A stretch of 64,000 bases of DNA from positions 73,787,501 through 73,851,500 of the forward strand of contig NC_092339.1 of assembly GCF_046630445.1 (NCBI RefSeq), in the 5' to 3' direction. A program made the translations under genes and the position numbers. Below, piece by piece: positions 11,535-21,408 of the stretch (positions are counted from its first letter, which is position 1; each line of letters opens with the position of its first letter). A model generated the notes under the pieces. It was not told the DNA's origin and made no database searches. It was given only the letters and a program-made list of their open reading frames with translations. The stretch is from Rutidosis leptorrhynchoides (lineage: Eukaryota > Streptophyta > Magnoliopsida > Asterales > Asteraceae).

Positions 11535-14500
11535 TGTAGTGACCCGAACTTTTCCATGTTTATATATATTAATTGAGATTGATATTTACATGATTAAATG
11601 TTTCCAACATGTTAAGCAATCAAACTTGTTAAGACTTGATTAATTGAAATATGTTTCATATAGACAATTGACCACCCAAGTTGACCGGTGATTCACGAAC
11701 GTTAAAACTTGTAAAAACTATATGATGACATATATATGGATATATATATAGTTAACATGATACTATGATAAGTAAACATATCATTAAGTATATTAACAAT
11801 GAACTACATATGTAAAAACAAGACTACTAACTTAATGATTTTTAAACGAGACATATATGTAACGATTATCGTTGTAAAGACATTTAATGTATATATATCA
11901 TATTAAGAGATATTCATACATGATAATATCATGATAATATAATAATTTAAAATCTCATTTGATATTATAAACATTGGGTTAACAACATTTAACAAGATCG
12001 TTAACCTAAAGGTTTCAAAACAACACTTACATGTAACGACTAACGATGACTTAACGACTCAGTTAAAATGTATATACATGTAGTGTTTTAATATGTATTT
12101 ATACACTTTTTAAAGACTTCAATACACTTATCAAAATACTTCTACTTAACAAAAATGCTTACAATTACATCCTCGTTCAGTTTCATCAACAATTCTACTC
12201 GTATGCACCCGTATTCGTACTCGTACAATACACAGCTTTTAGATGTATGTACTATTGGTATATACACTCCAATGATCAGCTCTTAGAAGCCCATGTGAGT
12301 CACCTAACACATGTGGGAACCATCATTTGGCAACTAGCATGAAATATCTCATAAAATTACAAAAATATGAGTAATCATTCATGACTTATTTACATGAAAA
12401 CAAAATTACATATCCTTTATATCTAATCCATACACCAACGACCAAAAACACCTACAAACACTTTCATTCTTCAATTTTCTTCATCTAATTGATCTCTCTC
12501 AAGTTCTATCTTCAAGTTCTAAGTGTTCTTCATATATTCTACAAGTTCTAGTTACATAAAATCAAGAATACTTTCAAGTTTGCTAGCTCACTTCCAATCT
12601 TGTAAGGTGATCATCCAACCTCAAGAAATCTTTGTTTCTTACAGTAGGTTATCATTATAATACAAGGTAATAATCATATTCAAACTTTGGTTCAATTTCT
12701 ATAACTATAACAATCTTATTTCAAGTGATGATCTTACTTGAACTTGTGTTCGTGTCATGATTCTGCTTCAAGAACTTCGAGCCATCCAAGGATCCGTTGA
12801 AGCTAGATCCATTTTTCTTTTTTCCAGTAGGTTTATCCAAGGAACTTAAGGTAGTAATGATGTTCATAACATCATTCGATTCATACATATAAAGCTATCT
12901 TATTCGAAGGTTTAAACTTGTAATCACTAGAACATAGTTTAGTTAATTCTAAACTTGTTCGCAAACAAAAGTTAATCCTTCTAACTTGACTTTTAAAATC
13001 AACTAAACACATGTTCTATATCTATATGATATGCTAACTTAATGATTTAAAACCTGGAAACACGAAAAACACCGTAAAACCAGATTTACGCCGTCGTAGT
13101 AACACCGCGGGCTGTTTTGGGTTAGTTAATTAAAAACTATGATAAACTTTGATTTAAAAGTTTTTATTCTGATAAAATGATTTTTATTATGAACATGAAA
13201 CTATATCCAAAAATTATGGTTAAACTCAAAGTGGAAGTATGTTTTCTAAAATGGTCATCTAGACGTCGTTCTTTCGACTGAAATGACTACCTTTACAAAA
13301 ACGACTTGTAACTTATTTTTCCGACTATAAACCTATACTTTTTCTATTTAGATTCATAAAATAGAGTTCAATATTAAACCATAGCAATTTGATTCACTCA
13401 AAACGGATTTAAAATGAAGAAGTTATGGGTAAAACAAGATTGGATAATTTTTCTCATTTTAGCTACGTGAAAATTGGTAACAAATCTATTCCAACCATAA
13501 CTTAATCAACTTGTATTGTATATTATGTAATCTTGAGATACCATAGACACGTATACAATGTTTCGACCTATCATGTCGACACATCTATATATATTTCGGA
13601 ACAACCATAGACACTCTATATGTGAATGTTGGAGTTAGCTATACAGGGTTGAGGTTGATTCCAAAATATATATAGTTTGAGTTGTGATCAATACTGAGAT
13701 ATGTATACACTGGGTCGTGGATTGATTCAAGATAATATTTATTGATTTATTTCTGTACATCTAACTGTGGACAACTAGTTGTAGGTTACTAACGAGGACA
13801 GCTGACTTAATAAACTTAAAACATCAAAATGTATTAAAAGTGTTGTAAATATATTTTGAACATACTTTCATATATATGTACATATTTGTTATAGGTTCGT
13901 GAATCGACCAGTGGCCAAGACTTACTTCCCGACGAAGTAAAAATCTGTGAAAGTGAGTTATAGTCCCACTTTTAAAATCTAATATTTTTGGGATGAGAAT
14001 ACATGCAGGTTTTATAAATGATTTACAAAATAGACACAAGTACGTGAAACTACATTCTATGGTTGAATTATCGAAATCGAATATGCCCCTTTTTATTAAA
14101 GTCTGGTAATCTAAGAATTAGGGAACAGACACTCTAATTGACGCGAATCGTAAAGATAGATCTATTGGGCCTAACAAACCCCATCCAAAGTACCGGATGC
14201 TTTAGTACTTCGAAATTTATATCATATCCGAAGAGTGTCCCGGAATGATGGAGATATTCTTATATATGCATCTTGTTAATGTCGGTTACCAGGTGTTCAC
14301 CATATGAATGATTTTTATCTCTATGTATGGGATGTGTATTGAAATATGAAATCTTGTGGTCTATTATTATGATTTGATATATATAGGTTAAACCTATAAC
14401 TCACCAACATTTTTGTTGACGTTTTAAGCATGTTTATTCTCAGGTGATTATTAAGAGCTTCCGCTGTCGCATACTTAAATAAGGACGAGATTTGGAGTCC

Positions 14501-14788
14501 ATGCTTGTATGATATTGTGTAAAAACTGCATTCAAGAAACTTATTTTGTTGTAACATATTTGTATTGTAAACCATTATGTAATGGTCGTGTGTAAACAGG
14601 ATATTTTAGATTATCATTATTTGATAATCTACGTAAAGCTTTTTAAAACCTTTATCTATAAAATAAAGGTTATGGTTTGTTTTAAAAATGAATGCAGTCT
14701 TTGAAAAACGTCTCATATAGAGGTCAAAACCTCGCAATGAAATCAATTAATATGGAACGTTTTTAATCAATAAGAACGGGACATTTCA
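11535..14788 (+). repeat. 5' LTR of element C (3254 bp)
   Basis: TGTAGTGACCC to GGGACATTTCA, followed by the primer site. It has the GATAGATCTATTGGGCC block near 14155. It keeps a ~50 bp segment (about 13665-13715) that is missing from the 3' LTR. Confidence 0.95.
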
Positions 14789-14790
14789 GT

Positions 14791-14802
14791 TGGTATCCGA
14801 GC
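14791..14802 (+). other. Primer binding site of element C, variant
   Basis: TGGTATCCGAGC, one base different (C for A) from the initiator Met-tRNA site seen in A. Element D has the identical variant, so it is a family feature and not a new mutation. Confidence 0.85.
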
Positions 14803-14895
14803 GTTGGTCTTAGAGAACCAGAATTTTGCATTAGTGTGTCTTATCGAGTTTGTTAGGATGCATTAGTGAGTCTGGACTTCGACCTTGTTTACTTG
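14803..14895 (+). promoter_or_regulatory. Conserved leader of element C (candidate packaging region)
   Basis: It shares long identical runs with the leaders of A, B and D, including GCATTAGTGTGTCT (14828-14841) and GCATTAGTGAGTCT (14860-14873). Role inferred from conservation between autonomous and non-autonomous families. Confidence 0.45.
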
Positions 14896-14997
14896 AAAAA
14901 TGATTGCTTAACAAATTTTGTTGGAAACTATATATTTTTAACATGTGAATATTATGTGATATATTAATCTCTTAACGCGTTTGATATTATGTGATAG

Positions 14998-15612
14998 ATG
15001 TCTACCTCTAGAACAAGTCCCATTGACTCACCTAATAATAATGAAGAGTCAAATGTAAATTGGAATGATTCGTGGACTGATTCACAAGTTCCCGAAGAGG
15101 AACCGGAAGAAGAGCCGGAACCGGAAGAAGAATCGGAACCGGAAGAAGAATCGGAACCGGATGAAGAAATAGAACCGGTGGGGAAAATAATAAAACGGTT
15201 AAGTAAAAGAAAATCCTCAACCAACCGACCAAGGTTAATTATGGTCAATGGTGTTTCCGCCAAGGAAGCAAAATATTGGGAGGATTACCAATTCTCCGAT
15301 GAATCGGATTCCGACGAGAATTCCGATGATGTTATAGAAATTACCCCAACTGAATTTAAAAAGGCAAAAGAAAATAATAAGGGAAAGGGCATAAAAATAG
15401 AGAAATCTAATTCCAACCCCGATGAACTTTATATGTATCGTCAACCCCCGAAGTCCTTAAGTTGTAACAATGACCCGGGAACCTCTAAACCACCAGGTTT
15501 TTCTAAACCAATGTGGAAAACTACGGCTCGTATTAGGGGAACATCATATATCCCTAGAAACTTGGAAAAACGAACCAAAACCGAAGAAGAAGAAACAAGC
15601 GAGTCGGAATAA
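14998..15612 (+). CDS. Acidic ORF1 of element C, SUMO-interaction-like motif, unknown function
   Basis: 204 residues, not a standard retrotransposon protein. Residues 32-61 are Glu/Pro-rich (EEEPEEEPEPEEES type). Residues 63-72 are basic (KIIKRLSKRK), a possible nuclear signal. Residues 80-125 are the best conserved part against element D (NGVSA, EAKYWEDYQFSDESD). Residues 110-115, DDVIEI after an acidic Ser/Asp stretch, fit a SUMO-interacting motif. The tail is Lys/Arg- then Glu-rich. The frame starts at the first ATG after the leader, 210 bp past the LTR, and is open from end to end, as is its homologue in D, although gag-pol is broken in both. I do not recognise a family. SUMO binding is inferred from the motif only. 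Confidence 0.75.
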   Translation: MSTSRTSPIDSPNNNEESNVNWNDSWTDSQVPEEEPEEEPEPEEESEPEEESEPDEEIEPVGKIIKRLSKRKSSTNRPRLIMVNGVSAKEAKYWEDYQFSDESDSDENSDDVIEITPTEFKKAKENNKGKGIKIEKSNSNPDELYMYRQPPKSLSCNNDPGTSKPPGFSKPMWKTTARIRGTSYIPRNLEKRTKTEEEETSESE

Positions 15613-15749
15613 GATAGTTGTATTCGTGTGGTGTAATATATGTAATATAGTGTGCTTATGCTTTATGATATATGTAAAAATTGCTTGTATTAATAAGTAT
15701 TTTTTTTATGAATCTAACTCTTGTCTATTTTACAGTATAAAAACACAAA
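15613..15749 (+). other. Spacer between ORF1 and the F-box-like frame, with 3' splice-site-like sequence
   Basis: A T-rich tract then CTATTTTACAG (ending 15735) lies 15 bp before the ATG of the next frame. D keeps TTTTACAG at the same distance. It could be an intron acceptor that lets a spliced RNA express the F-box frame. No donor has been fixed. Confidence 0.3.
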
Positions 15750-16433
15750 ATGGATAGACAACCCAATATTTTAAGAGACCTACCCTGAGACATGATTAAT
15801 GAAATCTTGTCTAGAGTCGGTCAGAATTCTTCGGCACAACTATTTAAGGCGAGATCAGTTTGTAAGACATTCGAAGAACGTTCCAAGAATGCCTTGGTTT
15901 ATAAAAGGCTTTCGTTCGAAAGATGGGGGATATCACATTGGGAAATCCATAAGTTACGATGTGTTTACTTTGACGCATATATTGCGGGGAACCCAAATGC
16001 TATTTTACGCAATGGGTTAAGAAATTATTTTGACTCAATATATCCGAATATTGGACTTCGTGATTTAGAAAAAGCGGCTAACATTCAACATAAAGAAGCA
16101 TGTTACGCTTACGGATTAGTAATGTTCGCTTCTCACCAAAGTGAGAACAAGAACATCGGGCTACAACTATTAAACAAAACGTTCCCACAAGTGACGGAGT
16201 CGGTAATTGGGGTAAAAAATGAGGTTTTTAGATTGTTACGGGACTGTTGGACATTACGTAACCCTCGTCCCTTTGACGACGTTACAACACGCTGTCTTAT
16301 CAACGGCCATAACGGTTATGTTCCACAAGACCAAGGATGGGAAGTAATCCTAGTAAAACCAGAATGCATGACTTGTTTCTGGACGTATGAATTACGTGTC
16401 TTTATTGCCTTTGCTGAACGACTTGTGTACTAG
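15750..16433 (+). pseudogene. F-box-like protein frame (At2g35280-type) carried by element C, one stop
   Basis: A 228-codon frame from an ATG at 15750 with a single in-frame TGA at 15786-15788 (codon 13), just after the LP that opens an F-box. The stretch after it (MINEILSRVGQ, then SVCKTFEERS) is F-box-like. The middle part, with GNPNAILRNGLRNYF and a Sel1-like HKEACYAYGLVMFAS, and a Cys-rich end (PECMTC then W..EL.VF) resemble plant F-box At2g35280-like proteins as I know that family. Such proteins recruit substrates to SCF ubiquitin ligases through SKP1. An ATG at 15792 could still start a product lacking the first F-box residues. It lies between ORF1 and gag and is also present in D, so it belongs to the family and is not a one-off capture. 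Codon use looks like the host type. Confidence 0.7.
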
Positions 16434-16774
16434 CTAGAATTATCTTCACAACCATCTTGTATCAAATTTATTGTGTGCTATATTTCATGCTATATGTAAA
16501 ATAAGCGGTATTGTAAGTTTGTAAAATATTGTGTAAAAGTTTGAACGCGAAATATTATTATAATCAGTTTTTCATATAGAATTGTAGTAGTTGAATTGTA
16601 TATTAGCTACTAAGTATGAACTTAACGGGTAGGTACTACCCGAATTTAAACTTATAAAACGCTAATATGAAGAAAAAGCTTTTATAAATGAGTTCATATT
16701 ATGCTACGAAATACTATTAACTACTCTTAATATTCTGTATGATTAACTTGTTCCATTTGACTATTTTGAAAGAA
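16434..16774 (+). other. Spacer before gag of element C
   Basis: AT-rich, no ORF. It contains TTAACGGGTAGGTACTACCC (16622-16641), which repeats the end of the polypurine tract block (TTAACGGGTAGGTAC) in the middle of the element. D has the same. It may be a central polypurine tract-like site. Confidence 0.35.
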
Positions 16775-17608
16775 ATGGCACCGACTACTCGACACACCGT
16801 GAATATGAATGAAGAGGAATTCCGTACTTTTCTAGCTTCAAACATAGCCGCAGTACAGGCTGCGCTACATACCAACAATAACCTTGGATCTAGCAGTACA
16901 GGAAATCGTGTAGGATGCACCTACAAAGAATTCACTGCCTGCAAACCTTTGGAATTTGATGGAACCGAAGGACCGATCGGATTGAAACGGTGGACCGAGA
17001 AGGTCGAATCGGTGTTTGCCATAAGTAAGTGTACTGAAGAGGACAAAGTGAAGTACGCTACGCATACCTTCACAGGTTCTGCGTTAACATGGTGGAATAC
17101 CTATCTAGAGCAAGTGGGACAAGACGATGCGTACGCACTACCGTGGTCAGCATTCAAGCACTTGATGAACGAGAAGTACCGTCCCAGAACCGAGGTCAAT
17201 AAGCTCAAGACGGAACTTAGAGGGTTACGAACCCAAGGATTTGATATTACCACGTACGAAAGACGATTCACAGAATTGTGCCTATTGTGTCCGGGAGCAT
17301 TCGAAGATGAGGAAGAGAAGATCGACGCGTTTGTGAAAGGATTACCGGAAAGAATCCAAGAAGATATAAGTTCACACGAGCCCGCCTCCATACAACAGGC
17401 ATGTAGAATGGCTCACAAACTAGTGAACCAGATTGAAGAAAGAATTAAAGAACAGACTGCTGAAGAGGCCAATGTGAAGCAAGTCAAAAGAAAGTGGGAG
17501 GAAAACGGTGATAAGAATCACCAATACAACAACAACAGCAATTACAACAATAATCGCAACAATTATCCCAACAATCGCAACATCAATCGCAACTACAACA
17601 AACGGCCC

Positions 17609-17657
<49 letters not shown>

Positions 17658-20600
17658 GCAACTACAACAATCATCCCAACAACAATAATAACCGCAACAA
17701 CAACAACAATCAGAAGCAGCTATGCCAAAGGTGTGAAAAGTATCACTCGGGGTTCTGCACTAAATTTTGCAACAAGTGTAAAAGAAATGGTCATAGCGCG
17801 GCAAAGTGTGAGGTCTACGGACCAGAGGTTAATAGAAATAAAGGAACAAATGGTGTCGGAACGAGTAATGACGGAGCAAGTAGTGTCGGAGCGAGTTATG
17901 TCAATGTAGTTTGTTATAAATGTGGAAAACCGGGCCACATTATTAGAAATTGCCCGAACCAGGAGAACACGAATGGACAAGGCCGCGGAAGAGTTTTCAA
18001 TATTAATGCGGCAGAGGCACAGGAAGACCCGGAGCTTGTTACGGGTATGTTTCTTATTGACAATAAATCTGCTTACGTTTTATTTGATTCGGGTGCGAAT
18101 AGAAGCTATATGAGTAGAGATTTTTGTGCTAAATTAAGTTGTCCATTGACGCCTTTGGATAGTAAATTTTTACTCGAATTAGCAAATGGTAAATTAATTT
18201 CAGCAGATAATATATGTCGGAATCGAGAAATTAAACTGGTTAGCGAAACATTTAAGATTGATTTGATACCAGTAGAGTTAGGGAGTTTTGATGTGATAAT
18301 CGGTATGGACTGGTTGAAAGAAGTGAAAGCAGAGATCGTTTGTTACAAAAATGCAATTCGCATTATACGAGAAAAAGGAAAACCCTTAATGGTGTACGGA
18401 GAAAAGGGCAACACGAAGCTACATCTTATTAGTAATTTGAAGGCACAAAAACTAATAAGAAAAGGTTGCTATGCTGTTCTAGCACACGTTGAGAAAGTAC
18501 AAACTGAAGAAAAGAGCATCAATGATGTTCCCATTGCAAAAGAATTTCCCGATGTATTTCCGAAAGAATTACCGGGATTACCCCCACATCGATCCGTTGA
18601 ATTTCAAATAGATCTTGTACCAGGAGCTGCACCAATAGCTCGTGCTCCTTACAGACTCGCACCCAGTGAGATGAAAGAACTGCAAAGCCAATTACAAGAA
18701 CTTTTAGAGCGTGGTTTCATTCGACCAAGCACATCACCGTGGGGAGCTCCTGTTTTGTTTGTCAAGAAGAAAGATGGTACATTCAGGTTGTGTATCGACT
18801 ACCGAGAGTTGAACAAACTTACCATCAAGAACCGCTACCCACTACCGAGAATCGACGACTTATTTGATCAACTACAAGGCTCGTCTGTTTATTCAAAGAT
18901 TGACTTACGTTCCGGGTATCATCAAATGCGGGTGAAAGAAGATGATATTCCAAAGACTGCTTTCAGAACACGTTACGGTCATTACGAGTTTATGGTCATG
19001 CCGTTTGGTTTAACTAATGCACCAGCTGTTTTCATGGACCTTATGAACCGAGTGTGTGGACCATACCTTGACAAGTTTGTCATTGTTTTCATTGATGACA
19101 TACTTATTTACTCAAAGAATGACCAAGAACACGGTGAACATTTGAGAAAGGTGTTAGAAGTATTGAGGAAGGAAGAATTGTACGCTAAGTTTTCAAAGTG
19201 TGCATTTTGATTGGAAGAAGTTCAATTCCTCGGTCACATAGTGAACAAAGAAGGTATTAAGGTGGATCCGGCAAAGATAGAAACTGTTGAAAAGTGGGAA
19301 ACCCCGAAAACTCCGAAACACATACGCCAGTTTTTAGGACTAGCTGGTTACTACAGAAGGTTCATCCAAGACTTTTCCAGAATAGCAAAACCCTTGACTG
19401 CATTAACGCATAAAGGGAAGAAATTTGAATGGAATGATGAACAAGAGAAAGCGTTTCAGTTATTGAAGAAAAAGCTAACTACGGCACCTATATTGTCATT
19501 GCCTGAAGGGAATGATGATTTTGTGATTTATTGTGACGCATCAAAGCAAGGTCTCGGTTGTGTATTAATGCAACGAACGAAGGTGATTGCTTATGCGTCT
19601 AGACAATTGAAGATTCACGAAAAAAATTATACAACGCATGATTTGGAATTAGGCGCGGTTGTTTTTGCATTAAAGACTTGGAGGCATTACTTATATGGGG
19701 TCAAAAGTATTATATATACCGACCACAAAAGTCTTCAACACATATTTAATCAGAAACAACTGAATATGAAGCAGCGTAGGTGGATTGAATTGTTGAATGA
19801 TTACGACTTTGAGATTCGTTACCACCCGGGGAAGGCAAATGTGGTAGCCGATGCCTTGAGCAGGAAGGATAGAGAACCCATTCGAGTAAAATCTATGAAT
19901 ATAATGATTCATAATAACCTTACTACTCAAATAAAGGAGGCGCAACAAGGAGTTTTAAAAAAGGAAAATTTAAAGGATGAAATACCCAAAGGATCGGAGA
20001 AGCATCTTAATATTCGGGAAGACGGAACCCGGTATAGGGCTGAAAGGATTTGGGTACCAAAATTTGGAGATATGAGAGAAATGGTACTTAGAGAAACTCA
20101 TAAAACCAGATACTCAATACATCCTGGAACGGGGAAGATGTACAAGGATCTCAAGAAACATTTTTGGTGGCCGGGTATGAAAGCCGATGTTGCTAAATAC
20201 GTAGGAGAATGTTTGACGTGTTCTAAGGTCAAAGCTGAGCATCAGAAACCATCAGGTCTACTTCAACAACCCGAAATCCCGGAATGGAAATGGGAAAACA
20301 TTACCATGGATTTCATCACTAAATTGCCAAGGACTGCAAGTGGTTTTGATACTATTTGGGTAATAGTTGATCGTCTCACCAAATCAGCACACTTCCTGCC
20401 AATAAGAGAAGATGACAAGATGGAGAAGTTAGCACGACTGTATTTGAAGGAAGTCGTCTCCAGACATGGAATACCAATCTCTATTATCTCTGATAGGGAT
20501 GGCAGATTTATTTCAAGATTCTGGCAGACATTACAGCAAGCATTAGGAACTCGTCTACACATGAGTACTGCCTATCATCCACAAACTGATGGGCAGAGTG

Positions 20601-21373
20601 AAAGGACGATACAAACGCTTGAAGACATGCTACGAGCATGTGTTATTGATTTCGGAAACAGTTGGGATCGACATCTACCGTTAGCAGAATTTTCCTACAA
20701 CAACAGCTACCATTCAAGCATTGAGATGGTGCCGTTTGAAGCACTTTATGGTAGAAAGTGCAGGTCTCCGATTTGTTGGAGCGAAGTGGGGGATAGACAG
20801 ATTACGGGTTCGGAGATTATACAAGAAACTACCGAGAAGATCATCCAAATTCAACAACGGTTGAAAACCGCCCAAAGTCGACAAAAGAGCTACGCTGACA
20901 TTAAAAGAAAAGATATAGAATTTGAAATTGGAGAGATGGTCATGCTTAAAGTTGCACCTTGGAAAGGCGTTGTTCGATTTGGTAAACGAGGGAAATTAAA
21001 TCCAAGGTATATTGGACCATTCAAGATTATTGATCGTGTCGGACCAGTAGCTTACCGACTTGAGTTACCTCAACAACTCGCGGCTGTACATAACACTTTC
21101 CACGTCTCGAATTTGAAGAAATGTTTTGCTAAAGAAGATCTCACTATTGCGTTAGATGAAATCCAAATCAACGAAAAACTTCAATTCATCGAAAAACCCG
21201 TCGAAATAATGGATCGTGAGGTTAAAAGACTTAAGCAAAACAAGATACCAATTGTTAAGGTTTGATGGAATGCTCGTAGAGGACCCGAGTTCCCCTGGGA
21301 GCGTGAAGATCAGATGAAGAATAAATACCCGCATCTATTTCCAGAAGATTCGTCAACACCTTCAACAGCTTAA
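16775..21373 (+). pseudogene. gag-pol polyprotein of element C, one frame with two TGA stops
   Basis: A 1532-codon frame starting at MAPTTR (an in-frame ATG 12 codons upstream exists but is not in the conserved part). Gag core is at residues ~60-240, an Asn-rich linker at 251-312, and CCHC zinc knuckles at ~332-345 and ~380-393. Protease DSGA is near 438, RT with FIDD at 772-775, RNase H with YCDAS ~920 and TDHKS ~980. Integrase has HHCC ~1109-1149 and D, D, E near 1179, 1240 and 1276. A GPF module is near 1405 and a chromodomain at ~1465-1520, ending KYPHLF. Breaks are TGA at 19208-19210 (Trp position in RT, after KCAF) and TGA at 21263-21265 (inside the chromodomain, just before its conserved Trp). 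The second would remove most of the chromodomain. All other motifs look intact. Confidence 0.95.
17608..17658 (+). repeat. AAC/CAA trinucleotide tract coding the Asn run in gag
   Basis: A near-perfect (CAA)n tract in frame, giving a run of about 16 Asn in the linker between the gag core and the zinc knuckles. In D the same linker is Asn-rich but interrupted. Confidence 0.9.
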
Positions 21374-21408
21374 AATTTCGGGACGAAATTTATTTAACGG
21401 GTAGGTAC
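21373..21408 (+). other. Polypurine tract region of element C
   Basis: AAATTTCGGGACGAAATTTA followed by TTTAACGGGTAGGTAC abuts the 3' LTR. It includes the inverted repeat AAATTTCG...CGAAATTT. Confidence 0.85.

Noticed and set aside
17508..17909. Thr-rich frame over the gag linker, and a Val-rich one on the other strand
   Set aside because: Shadows of the CAA/AAC tract in the real gag frame.
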